This document shows, piece after piece, positions 51,502 to 59,156 of a stretch of 64,000 bases of DNA (within the stretch, counting starts at the first letter, position 1; every line of letters begins with the position of its first letter). Below the pieces are notes generated by a model. It was given only the letters and a program-made list of their open reading frames with translations. It was not told the origin of the DNA and ran no database searches. The position numbers and the translations under genes are program-made. The DNA comes from Algoriphagus ornithinivorans (GTDB lineage: Bacteria > Bacteroidota > Bacteroidia > Cytophagales > Cyclobacteriaceae): assembly GCF_900115305.1 (NCBI RefSeq), contig NZ_FOVW01000006.1, forward strand, positions 62,001 to 126,000, given 5' to 3'.

Positions 51502-51980
51502 ATCAGGCTATCCTGAACCTCCAGTTCTTTTTGATAACGCTCTACGCTAACGCCAAATTTCTTCAAAAATTCAACTCCTTCATCTACCCCAATTCCTTTA
51601 TATTCAGCATAGGAAAATAGGTACACAACTTTAGAGATTCCCATGGAGAAAATAATCCTCGCACAGGGCAAGCAAGGCGCTAAAGTCACATACAATGTAG
51701 AGCCTTCTACTGAAGTGTTATTTTTTACAGCATAAAGAATGGCATTTTGCTCAGCATGCAATGCTAGCGAACAACTCCCCTTACTATCTCTAGCACAACC
51801 ATTTTCTGGAAATTCAACATCGCAGTTGTGCGTACCAGCAGGAGGACCATTATACCCGATGGAGATAATTCTGGTATCCTTTGTCAAAACTGCGCCTACG
51901 TGTTTTTTGATGCAATGAGAGCGTTTGGCAAGGTTTACTGCCAACTCCATAAAAATATCGTCAAAATCGGGTTTACTCAT
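51498..51980 (-). CDS. dCMP deaminase family protein
   Basis: A 160-residue zinc deaminase of the deoxycytidylate deaminase/ComEB family. The metal and catalytic residues are in LALHAEQNAILYA (HAE) and LAPCLPCARIIF (PCxxC). CIKKHVGAVLTKDTRIISIG, GYNGPPAGTHNC and VVYLFSYAEYK are family features. It would convert dCMP to dUMP for thymidylate synthesis. The frame begins 6 codons further upstream (MSKLLI), but the ATG at 51980 (MSKPDFDDIFMELA) starts the conserved part. It is convergent with murB. Confidence 0.92.
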   Translation of the reverse strand: MSKPDFDDIFMELAVNLAKRSHCIKKHVGAVLTKDTRIISIGYNGPPAGTHNCDVEFPENGCARDSKGSCSLALHAEQNAILYAVKNNTSVEGSTLYVTLAPCLPCARIIFSMGISKVVYLFSYAEYKGIGVDEGVEFLKKFGVSVERYQKELEVQDSLI

Positions 51981-52118
51981 AATTAATAATTTGCTCAAAA
52001 ATACTACTTAAGGTGAGGTAGGAACAAAATTGGAACAGAAACCTTCCAAAATTTGTCAAATATTATACATATTCAACTTTTAAGCAGCTTAGTCGTTTTG
52101 AGCTAAAAAGAAATATTC

Positions 52119-52697
52119 ATGAGTTTATCAAAAATATCCATACACATTATCTGCATTTTAGCCATTGGGCTATGCTCATGTAGTTCAATAGATATTTTCA
52201 AAGAGAACACAGAGATTGCTCCTGTATCAAACTACAAATCCTTTGTCATTATCAACCAAGAGGTGAATATGCGAGGATTCAGTGCGCAATTATTGGATGA
52301 GAAAGTTCAGGACCATTTGAGAGAGGCGCTAGAGGCTCAAGGCATGGTATATGACAGGACTAAGCCTGATTTAGTCATTCGATACACATCAAACGAGGAC
52401 CAAAGGATGAGGGAAATCAATAATTTCAATTATCCTATGCCATTCTGGGGATATAGAGTTTGGGATCCTTGGACTTTCAATCCTTACTCCTCTTTCAATA
52501 CACCTGTAAGATCCAGTAGCTATGAGCTTCTTCAAGTGATCGTAGATTTTATAGACCCGAAAAAAGATAAGTTTTTGATGACCTTAACGGGTGTTACTGA
52601 GGTTCAAAGTGCTAAATTCAAGGAAAGAAAGGTACTGAAAACTACAGACAAGATTCTTGAGAGATTTATAACTGACGTACTAATCAACTCTAAATAA
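52119..52697 (+). CDS. DUF4136 lipoprotein
   Basis: A 192-residue lipoprotein with signal peptide MSLSKISIHIICILAIGLCS and Cys in the lipobox. The DUF4136 pattern is present: SNYKSFVIINQEVNMRGFS, LREALEAQGMVYDRTKPDLV, VIRYTSNEDQR, the Pro/Trp-rich turn PFWGYRVWDPWTFNPYSS and VIVDFIDPKKDKFLMTLTG. This family is common in Bacteroidota and Proteobacteria envelopes, but its role is not known. The DUF962 gene starts 1 base after the stop. Confidence 0.9.
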   Translation: MSLSKISIHIICILAIGLCSCSSIDIFKENTEIAPVSNYKSFVIINQEVNMRGFSAQLLDEKVQDHLREALEAQGMVYDRTKPDLVIRYTSNEDQRMREINNFNYPMPFWGYRVWDPWTFNPYSSFNTPVRSSSYELLQVIVDFIDPKKDKFLMTLTGVTEVQSAKFKERKVLKTTDKILERFITDVLINSK

Positions 52698-52698
52698 G

Positions 52699-53022
52699 AT
52701 GGAAAAGCGCTATCAATCATTGAATGAATTTTATCCTTTTTACCTCTCAGAGCATCAAAACCCAACTTGTAGGATCCTCCATTTTATTGGTACAGCCTTG
52801 CTATTTGTGATTTTGTTTGGCGCAATCTTGACAGGAAATTATTTGTGGCTCATAGCTATCCCATTTGTAGGATACGGCTTTGCATGGGTGGGACATTTTT
52901 TCTTTGAAAAAAATAAACCTGCTACTTTTCAATATCCCGGTTATAGCCTGATTTCCGATTTCAAACTGTTTTTTGACCTTTTACTTGGAAAAGAAAAATT
53001 TCATCCAAAAAAAAGTATATAA
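52699..53022 (+). CDS. DUF962/Mpo1-like membrane protein
   Basis: A 107-residue membrane protein of the DUF962 family: FYPFYLSEHQNPTCRILHFI with the conserved His pair, two hydrophobic hairpins (GTALLFVILFGAILTGNYLW, AIPFVGYGFAWVGHFFFEKN) and PATFQYPGYSLISDFKLFFD. The yeast relative Mpo1 is an Fe-dependent dioxygenase that alpha-oxidises 2-hydroxy fatty acids, and the His residues here fit metal binding. It begins 1 base after the DUF4136 stop, suggesting translational coupling. Confidence 0.92.
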   Translation: MEKRYQSLNEFYPFYLSEHQNPTCRILHFIGTALLFVILFGAILTGNYLWLIAIPFVGYGFAWVGHFFFEKNKPATFQYPGYSLISDFKLFFDLLLGKEKFHPKKSI

Positions 53023-53049
53023 TCCAGTCTTATTTATTTGGCAATATAT

Positions 53050-53079
53050 TTGCGAAGATTGAAAAGTATATTACTTTTG
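53050..53079 (+). promoter_or_regulatory. Bacteroidota housekeeping promoter of the receiver gene
   Basis: TTG at 53050-53052, a 19-base spacer and TACTTTTG at 53072-53079: an exact match to the Bacteroidota sigma-A consensus TTG-N19-TAnnTTTG. It lies 43 bases before the ATG of the receiver gene, giving a leader of about 35 bases. Confidence 0.75.
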
Positions 53080-53121
53080 TAATAGCTTTAATGTAGTTCA
53101 GGCGCAAATATTTGCATTTTG

Positions 53122-53478
53122 ATGTTAACGATAGTATTAATAGACGACGACCCTATCAGCACATTTGTGACTGAAAAGCTGATTTCTAAGAATGTCAAGC
53201 AGCCCTGTCAATTTTTTAAATATCAAAGTGCCAAAACAGCTCTGAATGAAATCTATCAAATCCGACCAAATTATCTGTTTTTGGATTTGAATATGCCTGA
53301 AATGACAGGCTGGGATTTCCTCGATAATTTCGATAGTCAAAAAAATGAAGCTGAAATTTATATCCTCAGCAGCTCGGTTGACGAAAGAGATATCAACAAA
53401 GCTAGCAAGTATCAAGTGGTCAAAGATTATTTATCAAAGCCACTTATTAAGAAATACATCAAAAGCATCTTCAATTGA
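53122..53478 (+). CDS. Stand-alone receiver-domain protein
   Basis: A 118-residue CheY-like receiver: acidic residues in TIVLIDDDPIST, phosphorylated Asp in LFLDLNMPEMTGWDFLDNF, Ser in ILSSSVDERD and Lys in DYLSKPLIKKYI. The ATG at 53122 is preferred to the TTG one codon upstream. It has no output domain. It has a strong consensus promoter of its own and is followed, after about 80 bases, by a family B repeat. It is the third stand-alone receiver of this window and has no kinase beside it. Confidence 0.93.
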   Translation: MLTIVLIDDDPISTFVTEKLISKNVKQPCQFFKYQSAKTALNEIYQIRPNYLFLDLNMPEMTGWDFLDNFDSQKNEAEIYILSSSVDERDINKASKYQVVKDYLSKPLIKKYIKSIFN

Positions 53479-53556
53479 CCCACAGGGTCATTTTTTTTTG
53501 CCTTTTCTCCAACTTTTCAATTTCTCATCAGTTTAATTTTATGTAAATTAAACCTT

Positions 53557-53646
53557 ATGAAATGCCCATAAGGAAAAATATCACAAAGCAGGATAATTAT
53601 TGTGGGCATTCCATCTGATCTGTAAAAAACAAATTATAAACAGATG
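53557..53646 (+). repeat. Dispersed repeat family B, copy 4 (short form)
   Basis: A shorter unit that lacks the central GC-rich hairpin but keeps the outer arms ATGCCCA/TGGGCAT and the terminal CAAATTATAAACAGATGAAA. The ATG at its end is the start codon of the next gene (53644), as in copy 1. Confidence 0.85.
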
Positions 53647-54129
53647 AAAGAGATTAAAGCCGAACTAATAGCAGCTATAGAGAGAACCGCGAAGAAGTTG
53701 AAGAATGGAGCAGCCTATCAGTGGGGTCACATGGGTGCCTGCAACTGTGGGAACCTTGCTCAGGAATTGACAAGTTTGTCAAAAGCCGAAATACATCGAT
53801 TTGCTATGGAAAGATCAGGAGATTGGAATGATCAGATTCTGGAGTTTTGCCCTACCTCTGGTTATCCTATTGACTTGATTATAGAAAATATGCTGAGTTA
53901 TGGGTTGACATTAGATGATTTGGGTCATTTGGAAAGATTATCAGCTCCCGAAGTTTTAGCCAAACTTCCGTTTGAGGTCAGAAACAATCTTTCCCAAAAC
54001 AGAAAAAATGATGTCATCCTTTACTTAGAAACTTGGGCTCAAGTATTAAGAGAAAGATGGGAAAAGCAAACGCCTGCTTTCGACTTAGTGCAAAATGAAA
54101 AAAAATTCATCTCGCATGCATTGAGCTAA
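53644..54129 (+). CDS. Conserved-looking hypothetical protein with Cys motif
   Basis: A 161-residue soluble helical protein: ELIAAIERTAKKLKNGAAYQ, then WGHMGACNCGNLAQELTSLS with one His and two Cys that could bind a metal, FAMERSGDWNDQILEFCPTS, and helices LDDLGHLERLSAPEVLAKLP and DVILYLETWAQVLRERWEKQ. No signal peptide. The sequence looks well folded and is of a type I have seen only as hypothetical in related bacteria. Leader and start codon come from a dispersed repeat, which suggests that expression depends on that unit. Confidence 0.75.
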   Translation: MKEIKAELIAAIERTAKKLKNGAAYQWGHMGACNCGNLAQELTSLSKAEIHRFAMERSGDWNDQILEFCPTSGYPIDLIIENMLSYGLTLDDLGHLERLSAPEVLAKLPFEVRNNLSQNRKNDVILYLETWAQVLRERWEKQTPAFDLVQNEKKFISHALS

Positions 54130-54185
54130 ATAAAATTTTATTTTAATTCGCGCAATCTAAACTAAGTACCCTTTAACAAACAACT

Positions 54186-54377
54186 ATGGAGGAATTTGAC
54201 GACGATTTCGATGACTTCGATGATATCGAAGACGAAGATGATTTCGATTCTGATTTCGAGGACGAATACGATCTCGATGAGGAAAATGAATTTGTAGATG
54301 ACAACATCATGGACTTCGACGAAGACGATGAATTCGACGAGGACTTCGAAGATGATTTCGAAGACGATTTAGACTAA
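54186..54377 (+). CDS. Highly acidic 63-residue protein
   Basis: A protein of 63 residues in which 42 are Asp or Glu (two-thirds), with Phe/Tyr at a regular spacing (DDDFDDFDDIED, DFDSDFEDEYDLD, EDFEDDFEDDLD) and no Lys, Arg, His or Cys. The DNA is a low-complexity run of GA-rich codons (GATTTCGAxGAC units). Such composition fits a disordered acidic protein or a DNA/RNA-mimic that binds a basic partner. The frame has an ATG, is preceded by an AT-rich leader and is followed by a promoter, but translation is not proven. Confidence 0.65.
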   Translation: MEEFDDDFDDFDDIEDEDDFDSDFEDEYDLDEENEFVDDNIMDFDEDDEFDEDFEDDFEDDLD

Positions 54378-54400
54378 ACCATATTTGTGATGCCTTTATG

Positions 54401-54431
54401 TTGGTATTTTCCTTCTTTGAAAGTATCTTCG
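54401..54431 (+). promoter_or_regulatory. Possible promoter of the small membrane protein
   Basis: TTG at 54401-54403, a 20-base spacer and TATCTTCG at 54424-54431 approach the consensus TTG-N19-TAnnTTTG with one base difference in each feature. It lies 26 bases before the ATG at 54458 and favours that start. Confidence 0.5.
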
Positions 54432-54457
54432 GGCCATCATTATATACCAATAAAATT

Positions 54458-54601
54458 ATGATTCTACTTGATATATTCACTTCGCCAATTGCTTCAGGTG
54501 CTCAGTTATTCCTTTTGATCGTTTGCATTCTTATCGGATTAGGTGCAGGACTTTCCGCAATTGATGCCAGAAGTACATTCTCTAAAAGCAAGAAGGATTA
54601 A
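54458..54601 (+). CDS. Very small membrane protein
   Basis: A 47-residue protein: MILLDIFTSPIASGAQLFLL, one hydrophobic helix (IVCILIGLGAGLSAI) and a basic tail DARSTFSKSKKD. A single-span membrane protein with its C-terminus inside is likely. The frame is open upstream to an ATG at 54398, but a promoter-like sequence sits between, so the shorter form is chosen. The family is unknown. It is followed by a terminator shared with the glycerate kinase gene. Confidence 0.55.
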   Translation: MILLDIFTSPIASGAQLFLLIVCILIGLGAGLSAIDARSTFSKSKKD

Positions 54602-54627
54602 TTATTTAAGATTTATACATTTTAAAA

Positions 54628-54649
54628 GGAGGCCTAGCCTCCTTTTTTT
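54628..54649. terminator. Bidirectional terminator before the glycerate kinase gene
   Basis: Arms GGAGGC (54628-54633) and GCCTCC (54637-54642) with a 3-base loop, A-rich on the left and seven T on the right. It separates the small + strand gene from the end of the - strand glycerate kinase gene. Confidence 0.85.
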
Positions 54650-55748
54650 ATTGTAGATCTAACTGAAGAGTTAAACTTTTTAAAAGTGCTTTCTCAGCAT
54701 CCTTTTTCAAACTTTGGGAAGAAAAATTTAGATCTTCGAGCTTAACAAACTGGTCGAACCCAGCTTTTTTTCCTTCTTCCCCGGAACTAATCAAGACTGA
54801 TTTTTTACCTTGCTTCCGACAAAGTTTCAAAAGCTCGAAACAAGCCTTTCCCTCTTCCGACTGAGCATCATACTTCCCCTCTCCCGTAATCACCCAATCA
54901 CTTTCTTTGATAAGATCTTCTAAGCCTATTCTTTCAAAAAAATAGGGGGAACCAAATTCAATATCCGTATTAAAAAACGCTGATAAGCCCAAAGCAATCC
55001 CTCCAGCCGCTCCAAATCCAGATTTATCTACAAAATTCTTTTTGGCTTTCTTAAATAGTAGGGCAATATTCTTTTCTGAGGAAGTTTCAAAGGCACTCAA
55101 TTCTTTAGATTTCAAACCCTTCTGAGGGCCAAAAACCGGAATAGCTCCATGATTCCCGAAAAATTGATTTCGTACATCACACAAGCAAGTAAAGCGGATA
55201 TTAGGTAAGGGAACTGGGCTTTGAACATGACTGATTGCCTGTTGCACACGGTCAGTGAATGGTAGAATCTCTCTTCCATTTTGATCCAGAAAGACAAATT
55301 CCAAAGCCTGAAGAATCCCCAAGCCCAAGTCTACTGTAGCACTCCCTCCTAAGCCAAGAATAATCTCCCTAGCTCCCATCCCTACGGCTTTATTAATCAA
55401 AAGTCCTGTTCCATGTGTAGAAGCTATCCAAGGATTTTTTTGACTGTCACCTATTAATGCAATTCCAGAGGCTGTTGAAACATCCAGATATGCTTTTTTA
55501 GAGGCTTTATCGAGGCCAAAAAAACCTTTCGTTGGTCTCCCAATTGGATCTAAAGTCCAGGCATTTACCTGCTCTAGGTTTAAAAATTTACTGAGAAGAT
55601 TACAGGTTCCATCGCCTCCATCAGCTATAGGAACAACTTGAGTGCGAACTCCAGCATACTTATCAATGCAAAATGAAGCTATAATTGCCCCTGCCTCTTC
55701 AGCGCTTAAGGTACCTTTAAAAGCATTCGGGGCAATCAAGACTTTCAT
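54648..55748 (-). CDS. Glycerate kinase (class II/GarK type)
   Basis: A 366-residue kinase that phosphorylates D-glycerate to 2- or 3-phosphoglycerate. Family features are the opening MKVLIAPNAFKGTLSAEEAG, PIADGGDGTCNLLSKFL, ASTHGTGLLINKAVGMGARE, IILGLGGSATVDLGLGILQ and GAAGGIALGLSAFFNTDIEF, then WVITGEGKYDAQSEEGKACF. It is the end of a two-gene unit; its start overlaps the symporter stop by 4 bases. It feeds glycerate into lower glycolysis. Confidence 0.95.
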   Translation of the reverse strand: MKVLIAPNAFKGTLSAEEAGAIIASFCIDKYAGVRTQVVPIADGGDGTCNLLSKFLNLEQVNAWTLDPIGRPTKGFFGLDKASKKAYLDVSTASGIALIGDSQKNPWIASTHGTGLLINKAVGMGAREIILGLGGSATVDLGLGILQALEFVFLDQNGREILPFTDRVQQAISHVQSPVPLPNIRFTCLCDVRNQFFGNHGAIPVFGPQKGLKSKELSAFETSSEKNIALLFKKAKKNFVDKSGFGAAGGIALGLSAFFNTDIEFGSPYFFERIGLEDLIKESDWVITGEGKYDAQSEEGKACFELLKLCRKQGKKSVLISSGEEGKKAGFDQFVKLEDLNFSSQSLKKDAEKALLKSLTLQLDLQ

Positions 55749-57097
55749 TTTTCAGCTTTCATTCTTTCGAAATAATCTTTTGCAGCTGCTTTAACTTTCG
55801 GTGCCAGATATATGGTGGAAATCATCGTTGGAATTGCCATGATCGCATACATTCCATCTACCAAACTCACCACAACTTCCAAAGAAGCTACAGCTCCCAT
55901 TACAATCGTAATCAAATAGAAATAATTGTAAAAGTCAGCTTTTTTAGCCCCGAAAAGATAATTGAAACACTTATGTCCATAATAAGAATAGGTGAACATG
56001 GTGGAAAGTGCGAAAATTAGAACGGCAGTCATTAGTAGGTATTTACCGATTCCAGGTAAGGCCGTTTCAAAAGCATTCAAGGTAAGTCTAACCCCATCTG
56101 CTTCTGTACTTTGCCAAACACCTGTCAGCATAATTACCAAAGCAGTTAAAGTACAAACCACAATTGTGTCAATAAATGGACCTAACATCGCTATCAAACC
56201 TTCTCTAATAGGCTCTCTATTTTTGGATGCTCCGTGAACCATAGGTGCTGTACCAATACCTGCTTCATTGGAAAAGGCAGCTCTTCTGGCTCCTGTTATA
56301 ATTACTGCTCCAACAGCACCACCCGCTGCTGCCTGTCCGGTAAATGCATCGGTTACGATTCTAACCAACATTTCAGGAACATCACCTATATATTTTGCAA
56401 CAATAATTAAGACCGTTGTAAAGTAAAGAGCCACCATAAAAGGAACCAGCTTGGATGCCACGACAGCAATTCGTTGTATCCCTCCCAGAATTACGATAGA
56501 TACAAGCAACATCATAGAAATACCGATTATCCACCTTGTGGTTTCTCCTGTAGGAATTCCTGAAGGTTCAAGCATCACAGCTCTGAAAACAGCAGATAAT
56601 TGATTGGCCTGAAAAATTGCTAGAAGACCTATCACGCCTGCAACTGAAAAAATGATGGAAAGAAACTTCCATTTTTTCCCCATGCCCTCTTCTATCACAT
56701 ACATGGGACCACCTTGAACCACACCAGCAGTGTCTTTTCCTCTAAACATTATGGCAAGGCTGCAGCTATAAAATTTGGTTGCCATTCCCACGAATGCAGA
56801 AACCCACATCCAAAAAATGGCGCCTGGACCTCCCATATTGATTGCTATCGCCACTCCACTGATATTCCCCAATCCTACTGTAGCGGCTATTGCGGCTGAA
56901 AGAGCTTGAAATGAGGTAATCTGCCCTGGAGCCAGATCATCGTCATATTTTCCTCTAAGAAGGCTGATGGCATGTCCGATTTTTCGAAATGGAACAAAGC
57001 CGGAGTGAAACAACAAAATCATACCGCCACCCATCAATAAAAGCAACATGGGCGTACCCCATATCCAATTTGCAAAGGAAATAATAATGTCTCCCAT
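55745..57097 (-). CDS. Alanine/glycine:sodium symporter (AGCS family)
   Basis: A 450-residue Na+-coupled neutral amino acid importer with 11 or so membrane helices. Typical AGCS segments are TSFQALSAAIAATVGLGNIS, GVAIAINMGGPGAIFWMWVS, FYSCSLAIMFRGKDTAGVVQ, GGPMYVIEEGMGKKW and AAFSNEAGIGTAPMVHGASK, then STMFTYSYYGHKCFNYLFGA. The 3' end overlaps the glycerate kinase start by 4 bases, so the two are co-transcribed. Substrate is probably alanine or glycine. The upstream flank holds a terminator of the next gene. Confidence 0.95.
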   Translation of the reverse strand: MGDIIISFANWIWGTPMLLLLMGGGMILLFHSGFVPFRKIGHAISLLRGKYDDDLAPGQITSFQALSAAIAATVGLGNISGVAIAINMGGPGAIFWMWVSAFVGMATKFYSCSLAIMFRGKDTAGVVQGGPMYVIEEGMGKKWKFLSIIFSVAGVIGLLAIFQANQLSAVFRAVMLEPSGIPTGETTRWIIGISMMLLVSIVILGGIQRIAVVASKLVPFMVALYFTTVLIIVAKYIGDVPEMLVRIVTDAFTGQAAAGGAVGAVIITGARRAAFSNEAGIGTAPMVHGASKNREPIREGLIAMLGPFIDTIVVCTLTALVIMLTGVWQSTEADGVRLTLNAFETALPGIGKYLLMTAVLIFALSTMFTYSYYGHKCFNYLFGAKKADFYNYFYLITIVMGAVASLEVVVSLVDGMYAIMAIPTMISTIYLAPKVKAAAKDYFERMKAEK

Positions 57098-57212
57098 TCT
57101 TATCTTTTTGTTTATTAGACAGATGACTCTGTCATTTCTAATTTATTTTTAAAAGGACCATATTAGGCCGATTTTCCTCAAAATCCTAGATTTTCGAACT
57201 ATTCCTAAAAGT

Positions 57213-57243
57213 AAAAAACCCAAGCTGATAATTTCAACTTGGG
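57213..57243 (-). terminator. Intrinsic terminator of the hexosaminidase gene
   Basis: On the - strand, CCCAAGTTGA and TCAGCTTGGG (one mismatch) form a stem followed by six T. It lies about 20 bases after the stop of the GH20 gene. Confidence 0.8.
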
Positions 57244-57261
57244 CTCATATTTTAGTTTTTT

Positions 57262-58869
57262 CTACCAGTCTACTTTGGGTGATTTGTAGAAATTAATATC
57301 TCTCAATTCCCATCTTTTTCCTTGAATAGCAATTCGCTTTTTAAAGCTTTCCCAATTTCTTTTTTCCATTGGAGTCCAAGCTACCTCGGCAATCGCTGCC
57401 AATCTCGGGAAAACCAGGTATTCTAAATCATCTCTAGTGACCACGGTTTCAGTCCATAAAGGCGCTTCGACCCCTAAAATGTCCTTCTTGCTGATTCCTT
57501 CAGTATAATTGGCTGGATCCCATAGATAGGCAGAGTCCAGTTCAATATAGGCAGCCCAATGCAATCCTATTCTAGTGGTGGAATCATACTGCATATCCAA
57601 GTATGCTTTTTTCGCAGGAGACATTAATACCTGATTTCCTTGCTCTTGAGCCAGTTTAGCATTATCCGCCATAGCCCAAAATTGTGCAACATTCCCCGGT
57701 AATAAAGTAGTGGTAGCAATTTCGTCCCAGCCAATGCTGGTTTTACCATGACTCTTCACTATCTCCTGAACACGCTCTATAAAATAGATATAATCGTCTT
57801 TTTTGGTTACATGAGACTCATCCCCACCTATATGAAAATAAGGTCCAGGAGTGATTGCTGAAAGCTCCCTTACTACGTCGTCAATCAATTGATAAGTTAA
57901 TTCCAGATCAGTATCCAAAGTGCTAAATCCTACTTCAATTCCCGTATATAGCTCAGCCGGCTCTCTAATAATATTGGACTTTTTTAATGCTTCTTCAGCT
58001 TTTTCAACAGATTTGGTAACAGTCTCTGTATCACCATCCGGTAAATTGATCCCGGAATTCAACTCACCATAGGAAGCTAAAATAGCATTGGTATGACCAG
58101 GCATGTCCACTTCAGGAACAATAGTAATAAACCTCTGAGAGGCATACTTAACTATATTCACATAATCTTCTTGTGTATAATATCCACCTTCTCCACCACC
58201 AACTTGAGTACTTCCGCCTATTTCTGTCAGTTTAGGCCAGGATTTGATTTCAATTCTCCAACCCTGATCATCGGTTAGGTGTAAATGCAGATAGTTCAAT
58301 TTTAGCTCGGCCATCAGATCTATATAGTGCTTCACTTCCTCTACACCCATAAAATGTCTGGAAACATCCAGCATAGAACCTCTATAGGCATACTCCGGTT
58401 TGTCTACAATTTTCCCTGCAGGTACTTCCCAAGTTTGATTGCTCGGATTGGGAGAAAATAACTCAGCAGGAAAGGCTTGAAGCAGGGTTTGAACACCATA
58501 GAATATCCCTGAAGCTCCATTCGAGGATATGACTATTTTTTCTTCTCCTATCTCCAATTCATAGGATTCATCTTCAGAATTTGATCTAAGGTCCAAAACA
58601 ATAGAGCCTGCATCACCAGATACTGGGATTGCAAAACCAGTCGCATTTCGGAGTTTCTGAGCTAAATAATCTGAGATGAAAGACAGTTCTTCTCCATCAC
58701 CAGATATTTGTATAGAAGTCGATTCATTTACCTGAAAGCTTCCCGAGGCAGGTACTACACTCGCTGGTAAGGGCATGATACCCACAGCATCTAATGATTC
58801 CTTTTGATTTTGACAAGCAGTCGCTAACAGCACGATTGACATCGCGAAAGCCAGTTTGAATTTTTTCAT
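57262..58869 (-). CDS. Beta-N-acetylhexosaminidase lipoprotein (GH20)
   Basis: A 535-residue GH20 enzyme that removes terminal beta-linked N-acetylglucosamine or -galactosamine. Signal peptide MKKFKLAFAMSIVLLATACQ has Cys19 as lipid site. The N-terminal GH20b domain (about 30-150) precedes the catalytic barrel (about 155-500): MLDVSRHFMGVEEVKHYIDL, LHLHLTDDQGWRIEIKSWPK and the catalytic Asp-Glu pair in YFHIGGDESHVTKKDDY. It also has ISWDEI-type SIGWDEIATTTLLP and APLWTETVVTRDDLEYLVFP. It is probably a periplasmic or outer-membrane enzyme for chitin or peptidoglycan-derived sugars. Confidence 0.96.
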   Translation of the reverse strand: MKKFKLAFAMSIVLLATACQNQKESLDAVGIMPLPASVVPASGSFQVNESTSIQISGDGEELSFISDYLAQKLRNATGFAIPVSGDAGSIVLDLRSNSEDESYELEIGEEKIVISSNGASGIFYGVQTLLQAFPAELFSPNPSNQTWEVPAGKIVDKPEYAYRGSMLDVSRHFMGVEEVKHYIDLMAELKLNYLHLHLTDDQGWRIEIKSWPKLTEIGGSTQVGGGEGGYYTQEDYVNIVKYASQRFITIVPEVDMPGHTNAILASYGELNSGINLPDGDTETVTKSVEKAEEALKKSNIIREPAELYTGIEVGFSTLDTDLELTYQLIDDVVRELSAITPGPYFHIGGDESHVTKKDDYIYFIERVQEIVKSHGKTSIGWDEIATTTLLPGNVAQFWAMADNAKLAQEQGNQVLMSPAKKAYLDMQYDSTTRIGLHWAAYIELDSAYLWDPANYTEGISKKDILGVEAPLWTETVVTRDDLEYLVFPRLAAIAEVAWTPMEKRNWESFKKRIAIQGKRWELRDINFYKSPKVDW

Positions 58870-59156
58870 GATTATTGATTGGGTTTGAGTAAACTTAAAT
58901 AAAAATTTTTTTTATCCATTTCCTTTTATCAAATTTATTTGAAAAAGATGAATATGGGAATGAATGCACCTTTTGCATCAAATCCTTTCCATTATTCAAA
59001 AATTAAAATCAGTATCCCCATGATTTTTTTAAATTGAAACCATGTAAATGGATTTGAGCTTTCTGGATCATTGAAAGTTATCCTTCTCAATCAGAAATAG
59101 ACTACACTATAAATAAAGAACATAAGCATACCTTTTATTGATTTTCCCAAGTAACC

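Noticed and set aside
54398-54457. Upstream start for the very small membrane protein
   Set aside because: A promoter-like TTG-N20-TATCTTCG lies between that ATG and the one at 54458, which makes the shorter form more plausible.
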